A stretch of 64,000 bases of DNA from Heterohyrax brucei. Taxonomy: Eukaryota > Chordata > Mammalia > Hyracoidea > Procaviidae. The notes beneath the pieces were generated by a model, which saw nothing but the letters and a program-made list of their open reading frames with translations, did no database searches and was not told the origin of the DNA. This document shows positions 54,051-64,000 of the stretch, piece after piece (position 1 is the stretch's first letter; each line of letters starts with the position of its first letter). The stretch covers positions 48,482,333 through 48,546,332 of the forward strand of contig CM053141.1 of the NCBI GenBank assembly GCA_028571685.1. Direction: 5' to 3'. Made by a program: the position numbers and the translations under genes.

Positions 54051-54257
54051 GTGGGAAATCCTAGTAGCATAGTAGTTAAGTGCTACATCTGCTAACCAGC
54101 TTTCTCAGGTCCCAACCAAAAGGTCGGAAGTTCAAGTCTGCCAGATGCTCCTTGGAAACTCTGCGGAGCAGTTCTACCCTGTCCTACAGGGTCACCGTGA
54201 GTTGGAATCAACTTGACGGCAATGGGTTTGGTTTGTGTTTTGTTTTGTTTTGTTTTT
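54051..54257 (+). repeat. AfroSINE with internal insertion
   Basis: AAATCCTAGTAGCATAGTAG head, TCCTACAGGGTCACCGTGAG and GAATCAACTTGACGGCAATG tail, then a (TTTTG)n end. About 20 bases (GCTTTCTCAGGTCCC region) are inserted between CTGCTAACCA and ACCAAAAGG. Confidence 0.94.
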
Positions 54258-54749
54258 GTATGCCATCGTCAATAATTGTCTCAAAGTGTGCAGGGTCAGT
54301 TTAGTCCTTTTTCCTAACTAAAATTCTTCCCTGCGTGACCCTATCTTTTATCTGTGATAAAACATCTCCTGATTTCCTTTAAGAGCTAGGTAGATAACTT
54401 GTGAGTCAGCCTTCACTTGGTAATTACATCATCTATGACTTGTGTGTTTTTCTCATTAGAAGATCATTAGTATTACTAAGGCAACTAAAATGAGACATGT
54501 GTAGTAGGCTCCATTTGGGAAAATTCTAAATGTTTTTAGCTAGTTTTCTTATGTCAGTGTGCTGTAGTTCCTCAGTCATTATGCTGGCTAATTCTGTGCA
54601 GGTCCTAGCAACTTGTACATTTTTTCCTGAATTTGCTGACTAACACATTTTGTTTGTATTAACTAACCTTCATTCTGTTCCTTCGTCTAGTATCACAGAT
54701 GTCCCCTCTGATGATCACTGCTCACTCAGTAACCACGGGAAGTTGCCAT
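54258..54749. other. Unassigned intronic sequence
   Basis: AT-rich; nothing recognised. Confidence 0.35.
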
Positions 54750-54860
54750 GTCTGCCACGCAGATCCAGAAATAGACCCACAAACATATGGTCAACCGATT
54801 TTCTACCAAGGCACCAATCCAGTTGAGTGGGGGAGAGAAAATCTTTGTGGACAAATTAAA
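54750..54860 (+). repeat. L1 ORF2 fragment, sense
   Basis: CCAGAAATAGACCCACAAAC then TATGGTCAACCGATTTTCTA matches the 3' part of L1 ORF2. Short and inactive. Confidence 0.7.
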
Positions 54861-55009
54861 ACAGCAGTCTGTTGTATTGTGCCACATTTTTTATACATTG
54901 ATTCAACAAATATTTAATTGAATTTTTATTGTATACCTGGGAATCTTGGGAATATAATCTAGTCTGTATTTGCCTATTGGTTTTCTTTCTTTTCAAAAAT
55001 ATTTGATTT

Positions 55010-55625
55010 TTTTTAGGTGAAAGTTTACACCATGAATTAGGTTCCCACTTAACAGTTTTTGTACACTCTATACGAAAGTGTACATTTTGTATACTTTGTT
55101 CCATGTTATTGGTTACAGTTTTCACAATGTGTCAACATTCTTATTCTTTTTTCTGTTTCCAACTGTTGGTTTTTTTTTAATGGTGTCCTTTCATACTCAG
55201 AAAATTTAATTTTGATGAAGTAGAACAGATCACTTTCTTCCCTTTTATAGTTTTTGCTTCTGGTAATATGTTGTCCAAAAAATATGGCCTACTCCAATAT
55301 CCTGGAGATACTCTCCTTTTGTATTCCTCTAGAAACTTTATGGTCCAAGTCTTTATGCTAAAGTCAATGAATTACTTCAGTTTAATTTTTCTGTATGGTG
55401 TGAGATAGGAATTGAGATTTAGCATTTCTCGCAGATACCAAGTTGATCCAGCACCATTTGTCTGCAAAGACTTTGTTGTTTCCCCCATTGACTTGGCTTG
55501 GTAGAAAATCAATTGACCGTATCCGCGTGGCTCTATGTCTAAGCTCTTTATTCTGATCTGTTAATCTATTTGTCTGTCCTTACACACTGTCTGGATTACC
55601 TGTTGCTCCTTGGAATACAGTCAAA
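55010..55625 (-). repeat. L1 3' UTR and ORF2 end, antisense
   Basis: GGTGAAAGTTTACACCATGA (3' UTR), then CCAGCACCATTTGTCTGCAA and TTGACTTGGCTTGGTAGAAA (ORF2 end). The 54,856-55,125 minus frame is part of it. Confidence 0.8.
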
Positions 55626-56857
55626 ATAAGTCAAACATGATTACAATCTAACAAAAGATACAGTCTGAAATCAAAGTCATAATTGTACAAGATGATGAAG
55701 AAAATCACAGCAGTAGACACAGTTGTAAGCACAGAAGAAAATTCCACCTAGTTTATGGGTAGGAGAAGCTAGCTGGAAGAGGTAACACCTGAGCTGAGCC
55801 TCAAAGAATGAATAGGAGTTTGCAGATGAAAGAAGGATCTTCCCTGGTGCCTTCAAGAAAGAGTGAGGAAAGCAGTGTGGCCGGATTGTAGCGAGCAAGT
55901 GGGGCAAGAGGTAGGAGATAATTTCAGAGAGGAAGGAGAGTAAGTTGTGCAGAGCCTTGAAGGCTATTTGAGGGTTGTAGCTTACTTTGTGTGAGATAAG
56001 AAACCATCAAAAGTTTTGGGTAGAGGAGTGACATGATTTGAGATCTTTTGGAAGAAACTTCTTGGTTATTCTGTTTATCACAGACCCTGCGGTAGGGGGA
56101 AATGACAGGGCTGGGAGTAGGCAAAGAAGCTCTGAGACCAGTTATAGAGACTGTCACTATAATGCAATCAAAACACCGTGGTGGCTGGACTCACCAGTAA
56201 TAAGGGATGAGAAGTGATTGTGCTCTGGAGGTACTTAAAGGGTAGAGTCAGCGGAGTTTTGTTGCAGATGTGAGGCATGAGAGAAAAAGAGAAGTCAAGA
56301 ATTCCAGCTTGAGCTGGGAGGACATGATGCCATTTGCCAAGCTTTACCATTTACCTGTGAGACGAACACATCTGGAGAAGAAAACCGAAAGCTTGGTTCT
56401 CCTACTTTAGAATAAAGATGAGAGGTCACTCCCCAAAATATGGGTAATTTCTCTGAAAGGGAAACTAGGCACTGGAAAAAGATAAAGCTAAAATCATCTT
56501 CTGAGCCTTTGAGCACAGTGTACACAGCACTGTGCTAGAGGATGGGGTAGTAGAGACACTGGACATGATGTCTGCTATGCGGACTGTGCATGGGCTTTCA
56601 GGGAGAGCTTGGAAGGAAGCTTGACACACTCAAATGAAGTTTAAAAAGCATAGCATCAAGGACCAGATTATAGGATACAGATCTCAAGGGTCTCAGAAAA
56701 GTAGGAGTGGGAAAGATGAGCGTGCTCTGGAGTAGTCCAAGAGAACTTCTAGAAGGAAGTGAGATAAGAATCATCTTTAAGGATGGGGAGAATTTGGAAA
56801 GAAAGGGACAAAGGCAAAATTGTGGGTGGGAATGAGCATGAGGTATCTGAGACACAG
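55626..56857 (+). repeat. Ancient repeat (about 55,780-56,160) and unassigned flanks
   Basis: TGAGCTGAGCCTCAAAGAAT, GCAGAGCCTTGAAGGCTATT and AGAGGAGTGACATGATTTGA follow the same old-repeat pattern as at 3.6-4.1 and 33.3-33.7 kb. The rest (56,160-56,857) is unrecognised. Confidence 0.5.
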
Positions 56858-57290
56858 TGTTCCCCTGCTATTCATAAGATTTTTGCTAGCTAGTTTTCAG
56901 AAGTAGACTGCCAGGTCCTTCTTCCTAGTCTGTCTTAGTTCAGAAGCTCCACTTGAAACCAGTGCACCAAGAGTGACCCTGCTGGTGTTTGACATGTTTG
57001 GCACAGGTTCCAGCATGACAGCAACCTGCAAACCACCACAGTGCAACACATGGACGGATGGTTTTGAGGAAGGACCTGTCCCTGGAGAAGGGCATCGTGC
57101 TTGGTAAAGTAGAGGGTCAGCAAAAAAGAGAAGCCTCTCAGTGAGATAGACGAACACAGTGGTTGCAACAATGGCCTCAAGCACAACAACTGTTGTGTGG
57201 ATGGTGCAGGACCAGGCAGAGTTTAGTTCTGTTGTACGGAGTGTTACTGTGAGTCAGAACCAACTCCAGGGCACCTAACAACAGCACTTG
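56858..57290. mobile_element. RTE copy with 5' inversion
   Basis: 56,858-about 57,060 is antisense RTE 5' UTR (CTGCCAGGTCCTTCTTCCTA). About 57,062-57,290 is sense RTE 3' end (CTGTCCCTGGAGAAGGGCAT ... GTGAGTCAGAACCAACTCCA, tail AACAACAGCA). The inverted 5' piece joined to the sense 3' piece is the twin-priming arrangement. Confidence 0.75.
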
Positions 57291-57428
57291 CTACACATAT
57301 TCCAGGCATACATGGAAGAGCTGGAAGATTAAAAAAGAATTAGTTGGCAAAAAGGCAAGATTTGGTCCTGGCACATAATAGGCACTTGATAAAGGGCAAT
57401 AAATAAAATTTATTGGGGAAATAGACGG

Positions 57429-57604
57429 AGACGGGAAAACTTGGTGGCGTGATGGTTAAGTGCTGCAGCTGCTAACCAAAAGGTCAGCAGTTCAAATTCA
57501 CCAGGTGCTCCTTTGAAACTCTGTGGGGGCAGTTCTTTTCTGCCCTATAGGGTCACTATGAGTCAGAATCAACTTGATGGCAGTGGGTTTGGGGTTTGGG
57601 TTTA
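57429..57604 (+). repeat. AfroSINE
   Basis: AAAACTTGGTGGCGTGATGG, GCAGCTGCTAACCAAAAGGT, GGGTCACTATGAGTCAGAAT, GGTTTGGGGTTTGGGTTT end. One of the better-preserved copies. Confidence 0.95.
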
Positions 57605-57984
57605 GATAGAGATAAAACTGGGTGGAATCCCCAATCCAGCCCCTCTTTTTGTGTCACCACCTATTTCTTTGGTGCCATTTGTCCTTTCTCCTTTCCTGGG
57701 TTTGTCTTCTAATACTTTTTTTCAGGAAGTCTTCATATCTGACTATCTAAATTGCCTGTGACAGGGAAAGGGAATTAGGTTGTGACATTCACCATGTCAT
57801 TTTAAGTTTACGAGTGTTTAATAATGTCACTGTTGTGAATAATGCAAAAGTCCAAAAGGGGGCAGTGTGACACCTGGACTTCAGGTGTTTTTTTTTTTGT
57901 CACGTGTTTCTTAGCACTGATCCCTGTTGTTAAACCCAGGATCCCAGGTCAGCTGTGGAGCAATCCATACGCATCATGGGGTTC

Positions 57985-58100
57985 AGAGTTCTCATTTGCC
58001 AGTAAGGAAACTGAAGCCCAGAAAGGGGGAAGGACTTGCTCAAGGTCACACAGACACTCAGAGGAAGAACCAAAACTCTCACCTAGTTCTAAGTCAGTGC
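57985..58100 (-). repeat. MIR, antisense
   Basis: AGGAAACTGAAGCCCAGAAA then CTTGCTCAAGGTCACACAG is the reverse complement of the MIR core. Confidence 0.8.
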
Positions 58101-58159
58101 TCGCTCCATGATCCCCTCTGGCGGTGTGCTTTGGGGGCATCTCCTTCAAAAGCAAGGTT

Positions 58160-58875
58160 TCTTTTTTCTTTTTTTATTTAATATGACTAAGTGAAAATGT
58201 ACATTCCCATATAAATTTACATGCCCACCTTTATGCAGCTTCCACTGCTCTCCCTGTCCGGTGACAGCACACTATTCCTCTCTGCTCCATACATGTCTCA
58301 TCCTCCCAGCAGTCTCCTTTCCCCTCCTCTCCACCCACTCTCCTTCCTCCAGCAAAGTGCATCCAATGTATGGTCACTCTGCATTGCCAAGTCCAATCCA
58401 TTCATGTCCAAAGAGTGGAACTTTGTTGTGATTTATGGGCAAGGGCAGCATCAGGGCCAGGGGCCATGCTCTCAGGGGAACCCTGAAACCACTGGACCAT
58501 CAATTGAGGTCTTTTAGTGGAGGTCTCAGGATGCACCTCTTTTTATTCTTGTGTTGCCAGTGAGATTCAACTCTGTGAGCTTCATCACAGCTATCACTGG
58601 TGGTGGCCAGGCACCATCCAGTTCTTCCAGTCCCAAGTCGATGTAGGTACCAGCTCATGTGGGTCTCTCTATCTTCTGGATTGTCTTTACCCCATGTCAT
58701 TTTGGTCCTCGGTGAACATCCGTTCCTGCTGAGTTGGGACCATTTGCTGTGTCCTCGGATGGCAGCTTGGCAGCTTTTAAGACCTCAGACGCCACTCACC
58801 AATGTGGGGTACAGAGAGCCCTCTTAGCAAAACGCTAGTTGTGCCAATTGGCCTTGATTTCGCCTAAGAGCATCA
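58160..58875 (-). mobile_element. L1-type 3' end, copy 2, antisense
   Basis: T-rich start (poly(A) in antisense), CTCCCTGTCCGGTGACAGCA, ACCATCAATTGAGGTCTTTT, AACGCTAGTTGTGCCAATTG: an inverted match to 18,390-19,162. The open frames at 58,221-58,827 are repeat-derived. Confidence 0.8.
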
Positions 58876-59092
58876 TCCCCCCAAAGCAGGGTTTCTTAAA
58901 CATGTATACAAAGGAGAAAGCAAAACAAATTTTACCAAGTTAAATATAAACAAATTTTCAAATCGGTGAAATTTAGATTAACAGCATTACTTGAAAAGTG
59001 CAGATTAGCACTGTTATGTTGAAATTAATTTATTGCCCAGAGGTGAATATGGTAGTTTTTTAAACAACAAAAGGCAACTCTTACCACCTTGG

Positions 59093-59157
59093 TTTTGTAC
59101 TCTGTCCTATAGGGTCTCTGTGAGCTGGAATCACTTGATTGATGACATACAATAACA
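59093..59157 (+). repeat. AfroSINE 3' fragment
   Basis: CTCTGTCCTATAGGGTCTCT then GTGAGCTGGAATCACTTGAT. Confidence 0.85.
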
Positions 59158-59171
59158 AGAAGTTTCTTCCA

Positions 59172-59332
59172 CATAACCAAATCCATTGCCAGGGAGTCAA
59201 TTCTGACTCATAAGAACCTTGTAGAACACAGTGGAACTGCCCCATGTGGTTTCCAAGGAGTGGCTGGTGGATTCAAATTGCCAACATTCTGTTTAGCAGC
59301 AGAGCTCTTAGCTGCTGCACCACCGGTGTTCT
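59172..59332 (-). repeat. AfroSINE, antisense
   Basis: TCCATTGCCAGGGAGTCAAT, GGTTTCCAAGGAGTGGCTGG, TTAGCTGCTGCACCACCGGT. Confidence 0.93.
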
Positions 59333-59389
59333 TCAAAAAATATTTGTGAATCAGTTTGCATGATTTGTGCATACCTTTAAACAAACAGG

Positions 59390-59581
59390 CAAATCTAAAC
59401 CTGTTGCCATTCAGTTGATTCTGACTCACAGCAACCCTATAGGACAGAGTAGAACTCCCCAATATGATTTCTAAGACTGTAAGTCTTTATGGAAACAGAC
59501 TGTCTTACCTTTCCCCTGATGAGAGGTTGTGGATTGAAACCATTGACCTTTCAGTTCAAACCACTGCACCACCAGGGATCT
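59390..59581 (-). repeat. AfroSINE (long subtype), antisense
   Basis: CTAAACCTGTTGCCATTCAG, GCAACCCTATAGGACAGAGT, CACTGCACCACCAGGGATCT. Confidence 0.93.
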
Positions 59582-60487
59582 TTGTTATAAAGCATTCTGA
59601 CTATTCAGAAGCATAAGTGAGAAGTGAAAGCTCCCTTGTATAAACGTTAGACTGCTATAACAAAGGTCAAAACAACTGAGGCTTCAGAAGATAGCATCTT
59701 ATTTCTTTCACATCATAGCCTGCAACTGAGTGATCCAGGGCTGACGTGACAGCCGTGCAGGGATGGGACCCAGGCTCCTTCTCTCTTATGGCTCTGTCAT
59801 CTTCAATACACAGCTTTCATCTTGATTTAAGACGTCTGTTTCTATTTATACCACTGTATCCAAATTCCTGCCAATAAGATAAGAAGGAAGGAGAGGCCAT
59901 GCTTTTCTCCTTGTAAGGGTACCACCTGGAAGTTGTATTTCTCACTTCTGCTCACAGCCCACGACCAGATCTCAGATACACAGCCTTCCGGGAACCTGAG
60001 TCTTCAGTCAGATAGCTACGTGAGCAGATAAAATGTCTGTATTACAGAACAGTGGTTTTCAACTCTGAGTCACCTGGGAAACTTAAAAACAAATAAACCA
60101 AAACACTTTTGGTAGAACCTCTCTCCAAGCCAAATAAATCAGGATCCCTGGAGGTAAAACTTGGACTTTGGCGTCTCCCTGGTTTTTTTGATGTGGTTCA
60201 AGGTCGAGAACCACCCCTGCAAACACAAATACTGGATCATTTCTCTTTTATCTGGTAGTTTGAAATGCCGTCTCTATTGCATATTCAATTTTTATATCTA
60301 TGGAGATCTTTTTAAGAAAATCTCTATTCTGTTAACACCCATTGCTATCGCACACTGACATTGGTTTGTTTGTGTACTTAAGTTTTCTCCTGTCTGCTGC
60401 TACCCCTCACTTAGTTGACCAGCTGTGAAATATTGAAAAATTCTCAGATGTGTCCTGTGCTGTGTGAAGGGATCGTTTAAAAGGTAT
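59582..60487. other. Ancient repeat (about 59,640-60,030) and unassigned sequence
   Basis: The first part resembles the unnamed repeat at 22,970-23,460. The remainder is unrecognised; the frame at 60,161-60,358 has no domain. Confidence 0.35.
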
Positions 60488-60667
60488 CAAAACCAGTGGC
60501 TGTTGAGTGTATTCCATCTCATGGCAACCTCGTGTGCTACAGAGGAGAACTGCTGCATAGCGTTTTCAAGGCTGTGACCTTTTAGAAACAAATAGAGTAC
60601 CAAGCTTTGCTTCTGACCTGCCTCTGGGTGGGTTCAAACCACTAACCTTTCAATTAGTAGCTGAATA
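60488..60667 (-). repeat. AfroSINE (long subtype), antisense
   Basis: CAGTGGCTGTTGAGTGTATT, TTTTCAAGGCTGTGACCTTT, GGGTTCAAACCACTAACCTT. Confidence 0.88.
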
Positions 60668-61477
60668 ATGAGGTATGAGAGACTCTTAATAAAGATTTCA
60701 AATCCACTTGCACTTTTTATGATGCTAAAAGTAAGAGCTTTGCTCTGCAACTCTTACCCTTATCTCTGACCACAGCCCCCCGGCCTGCTACATAATAGAC
60801 TTCCCTGAGTTCTGCACCACAGAAAAGAAACATGCTTTTCTAGCATTTCCTAAGGTTGCCAGTGAACGTTGTTCACTGGTTCTTAGTGAATGTACCACAT
60901 TAGAACTGAAGAAAATTGCCAAGCAGCAAAAGAGCAGTTTCTGCTTTGACTTGCAAACATTTTTAATCCCCTAAAAATATGACATGAACTGCAAATAGGC
61001 ATGAATGTTCCTGCACTGCTTCCTAAATTAGTTATTTCTGAGAAGATGGGGAATGCATGTATCTTTTTTGCTTGCAGTTCAACACACAACTCCATGCTGT
61101 ATTTTAAGGCCATTCCTTATTTGTCTGGAGAGAGGCCTATTCCCTCTCAGAAAAAAGGAAGATTTGTGTTTTGGAAATAAAATTTTAGTAAGATGAAAAT
61201 CCTGACAGGAAGAGGACTGGGTTTCTGCCATATTGATTTTGAAACATGACTCTTTCTTTTCCTCCTGTGTTTGAAATTCCTGGTTTACTTAGATGCACAG
61301 TCTGTCCAGCCTCATGGAGTTAACAATCAAGAGACTCCCGGGCAAATTTCTTAACTTCAGTCAGCCTTAGCTTTTTGTTTTCTTTTAGTCTGTTAATAGG
61401 GATGACAGTACCTTACCTGACAGGTTTGGCATGATCATTCATCAGTTCATAATTAATGCCTCTCATTTTTAAATTAT
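60668..61477. other. Unique intronic sequence
   Basis: About 800 bases with no recognised repeat or gene; the minus frame at 60,883-61,113 has no domain. Confidence 0.4.
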
Positions 61478-61673
61478 AAGGGGACTTAGTGGTACAGTGG
61501 TTAAAGCAATTGGCTCCTAACCAGAGGGTCACTGGTTTGAACCCACAGGTCACTCTATCAAAGATGTGGCAGTCTACTCCTTCAAAGAGGACAGCCCTGG
61601 GAACTCTATGGAGCAGTTCTACTCTATCCTATAGGGCTGCTGTGAGTCTGAACTGACTTGATGCCAATGGTTA
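61478..61673 (+). repeat. AfroSINE (long subtype)
   Basis: GGGGACTTAGTGGTACAGTG, AACCAGAGGGTCACTGGTTT, ATGGAGCAGTTCTACTCTAT, TGTGAGTCTGAACTGACTTG. Confidence 0.92.
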
Positions 61674-61751
61674 TATCTAAATTACAAATGTGTTTTTTAA
61701 CCTAGCAAATTTTAACAACCATTTGGAAACCTGTATTGTAGACAGCTTTAC

Positions 61752-61962
61752 CAAAAACCAAACCAGCTGACATCAAGTCCATTCTATCACCTGGTGACCC
61801 CATGTGTGCAGAGCAGAACTACTCTTTAGGGTTTTCATGGCTATGACCTTTTGGAAGAAAATCACCAGGCTTTTCTTCCAAGGAATCTATGAGTGGATTT
61901 GAACCACCAACCTTTTGGTTAGTAGCCTAGCTCCTAACCATTTATGCCACCTAGGAACTCCA
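61752..61962 (-). repeat. AfroSINE (long subtype), antisense
   Basis: CAGCTGACATCAAGTCCATT, CATGGCTATGACCTTTTGGA, ACCAACCTTTTGGTTAGTAG, TATGCCACCTAGGAACTCC. Confidence 0.92.
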
Positions 61963-62165
61963 TAGAACATTTTAAGCATAGATGGAAATGGTGCAGAGAA
62001 TATAACAAGCTTCCATGTGCTCAAACAATTATTAATTCCTGGCCAATTTGAGGACTTAGACATTGCCTTTGGCCTACTTCATTAATATAGAAACATCTGC
62101 TCAGCCTTCCTGGGCATTCTAGCCTGTGACCTTGATGTCAGAGAACCTCACATGCAAACATGAAG

Positions 62166-62519
62166 TTGTTGTTGTTGGGTGCCATCAAGTTGGTTCCAAC
62201 TCATAGCGGCCCTGTGAACAACAGAACAAAACACCGTCCAGTCTTCTGCCACAATTGTTTTTATGCTTAAGCCCGTTGTTGAAGCCACTGTGTCAATCCA
62301 TCTCATTAAGGGTCTTCTTCTTTTTCACTGATCCTCCCCTCTACCAAGCATGATGTCCTTCTCCAGGGGCTGATCCTTCCTGACAACATGTCCAGAGTAT
62401 GTAAGATGCCATCTTTGCTTCCAAGGAGCACTCTGGTTGTACTTCTTTTGGAATGGATCTGTTAGTTCTTTTGGCGGTCCACAGTACATTCAGCATTCTT
62501 CTCCAACAAACATACAGTA
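62166..62519 (-). mobile_element. RTE LINE 3' end, antisense
   Basis: Starts with the tail GTTGTTGTTGGGTGCCATCA. CAAGCATGATGTCCTTCTCC and TTCTTTTGGCGGTCCACAGT follow. 5' truncated at about 62,519. Confidence 0.94.
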
Positions 62520-62639
62520 TGGGAAGAACTGATCTAAGCCCATCAGACTGGGTGGGCTGGCTCTGGACGGTGAGTGTGGGGTTGGGAAGACCTCGGTTGA
62601 ATGGTTGGGAAAAGGATCCTGTGAGATGGCATGCAGGGT

Positions 62640-62813
62640 CCCTGGTTTCTTACTCAGCTACTAACTGGAAGGTTGGTAGTTGACAGTCATCCAAAGACAT
62701 TTCAGAAAATAAGGCCATGCGATCTGCTCCAAAAGGCACAGCCTTGAAAACCCTATGGGTGTGCATTTTTATTCTGCTTGAGTCAGAATTGACTTGACGG
62801 CAACTGTTAATGT
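62640..62813 (+). repeat. AfroSINE (long subtype)
   Basis: AACTGGAAGGTTGGTAGTTG, GATCTGCTCCAAAAGGCACA, GAGTCAGAATTGACTTGACG tail. Confidence 0.88.
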
Positions 62814-62814
62814 T

Positions 62815-62997
62815 TGTTTGATAGGCTGTTTCCTTCTAAGAATTCATCCATTTCATCTAAGTTGTCAAATTTGTTGCTGTACAGTTGTTCAGAGTATTCT
62901 TGCTATGATTCTTTTTGTTTCTATTGGGTCAGTTGTAATGTCTCCACCTTTCCTATTTTGGTTATTTACATTTTCTCTCCCTCTTTTATTGTTTTAG
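62815..62997 (-). repeat. L1 ORF2 fragment, antisense
   Basis: GAATTCATCCATTTCATCTA, CAGAGTATTCTTGCTATGAT, TTGGGTCAGTTGTAATGTCT. Frames at 62,794-63,035 derive from it. Confidence 0.8.
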
Positions 62998-63927
62998 GTT
63001 TGGGGATCAACTGGGGCAAGAGGCAGTGTTACTGAGAAGCACTGCCATTCATCACTAGGGCTGGGCTCCTCGCATCCACCCCCCACTATCCTCCCAATTT
63101 CCCTGCAGGGATCTTGACTTGTATTGAAAAATAAACCAAACCTGTTGCTGTTGAGTTGGAAGAGCTAAGGCTAAAAGTTAAGAACATGTAATGGATCTAA
63201 GTATAAGATTTTCAAAGGACGCATGTTTATTAATGATTCCCCCTGATGGTTCACCACATCTGAAGCAGATTGCACTGCAGCTTGCCTCTTACTGCATTTT
63301 GTTGCCACACAGGGAAAACACAGCTCTTCCTCTAAGCAAATCAGGGCTTGGCCTTGCCAACTGAAGAAGAGATTATCTGGGACACTTGCCCAGAACTCTT
63401 GTAATTTTAGCTCAGACATAAAGAACAAAGGCAAAATGGTTTGCTTTGATACTATTTTCACAGTGGGTTCAAGTCAAGAAAATAAATTATCAACTAAACT
63501 GTTTTCTTTCATCTTGTTTAATGTACTGCTGTGCAGCACAGTAAGCTAATAATTAAGAACCATTCTACCTCCTCCAGATTCTTTGATGTACAATAATATG
63601 ACTCCATATTTTTGGTTTGTTGCATTTCTAAGCTCTCATTAATGTCCATAAAAATTGGTCAGAACCAAGAGGGCAAAAACCAAAACAGAAAAAGGAAAGA
63701 AAAAAATTATTCATCTGAGAAAATGGGAAATTTAACTGCAACTGCATTTAGATGTCATGGTTTCTGTTGTCAACACGCTGCAGCTTCATGTTTTAGGACA
63801 CTGCCTCTGCTAAATCATGCCTAAGTATACCAGTTGGTAAATTTGTTGTTTTAGCTTATTCTTGCTTCAACAAGCATTTATATTGTACAGCTAATAGGTG
63901 CCAGTCACTGTGCTGAGCTCTACAAGA
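62998..63927. other. Unassigned intronic sequence
   Basis: A short antisense AfroSINE start lies at about 63,129-63,160 (CCAAACCTGTTGCTGTTGAG). The rest is unrecognised; the frames at 63,171-63,461 (-) and 63,612-63,824 (+) have no domain. Confidence 0.4.
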
Positions 63928-64000
63928 TGTTGTTGTTAGGTCCCACTGATTTGGTTCTAACTTATAATGACCCTCTGTCCAACAGAACGAAACACTGCCT
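63928..64000 (-). mobile_element. RTE LINE 3' end, antisense, cut by window end
   Basis: GATGTTGTTGTTAGGTCCCA, then AACAGAACGAAACACTGCCT at the last base; the element continues beyond the window. Confidence 0.9.

Larger units (their letters stand above)
15406..64000 (+). other. NIM1K: Presumed NIM1K first intron (partial)
   Basis: From the donor at 15,406 to the window end I found no frame with kinase motifs (no glycine loop, HRD or DFG), so the first coding exon probably lies beyond 64,000. The human first intron is also tens of kilobases long, as I recall. Identifiable content is AfroSINEs, RTE, L1, MIR, LTRs and two mariners, listed separately. Identity as NIM1K intron depends on synteny. 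Confidence 0.45.

Noticed and set aside
1-64000. CRISPR array, operon, phage or integron
   Set aside because: Split genes, SINE/LINE content and CpG depletion show mammalian nuclear DNA. The regularly seen repeats are dispersed retroelements, not spacer-repeat arrays.

Overview
This is mammalian nuclear DNA: split genes with GT/AG introns, LINE-1, MIR and LTR retrotransposon debris, and one CpG-rich promoter. The commonest repeat is the tRNA-derived AfroSINE, present here in several dozen full or partial copies, together with many pieces of a BovB-like RTE LINE. That pairing points to an afrotherian, most likely an elephant. The species is inferred from repeat content only.

Layout. (1) 1-10,730 holds the 3' part of a plus-strand C2H2 zinc-finger gene that I recognise as ZNF131: three coding exons (724-1409, 7393-7523, 8909-9595), six zinc fingers, an acidic C-terminal tail, and a 3' UTR with three AATAAA signals. 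The 5' exons, which should include the BTB domain, lie upstream of the window. (2) 10,730-15,000 is intergenic, with a dense AfroSINE pile-up at 11.77-12.56 kb. (3) About 14,990-16,050 is a CpG island with a CCAAT box, a GC box and a strong splice donor at 15,405/15,406. By human gene order (ZNF131 then NIM1K, same strand) it is probably the promoter and non-coding first exon of NIM1K. (4) 15,406 to the end looks like the first intron of that gene. I found no kinase-coding exon, and almost everything identifiable there is repeat-derived.

The most unusual items are in region 4. Two copies, about 20 kb apart and in opposite orientation, of a roughly 555-bp fold-back mariner element each have long arms derived from the same transposase 3' end (31,409-31,965 and 52,074-52,625). 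A 537-bp solo LTR with a perfect 5-bp target duplication (52,654-53,190) lies a few tens of bases from the second copy, and both sit inside an L1 3' UTR. Three RTE copies have the 5' UTR joined directly to the 3' end, one as a clean internal deletion and two as 5' inversions. A nested RTE-in-SINE insertion carries a triplicated 35-bp unit. A near-identical direct repeat (49,293 and 51,008) accompanies inverted LTR pieces. MLT1-like LTRs form a family of about seven pieces between 36 and 51 kb.

The only protein-coding sequence I can defend is ZNF131. Other open frames overlap repeats, lie in the CpG island, or show no recognisable domain.
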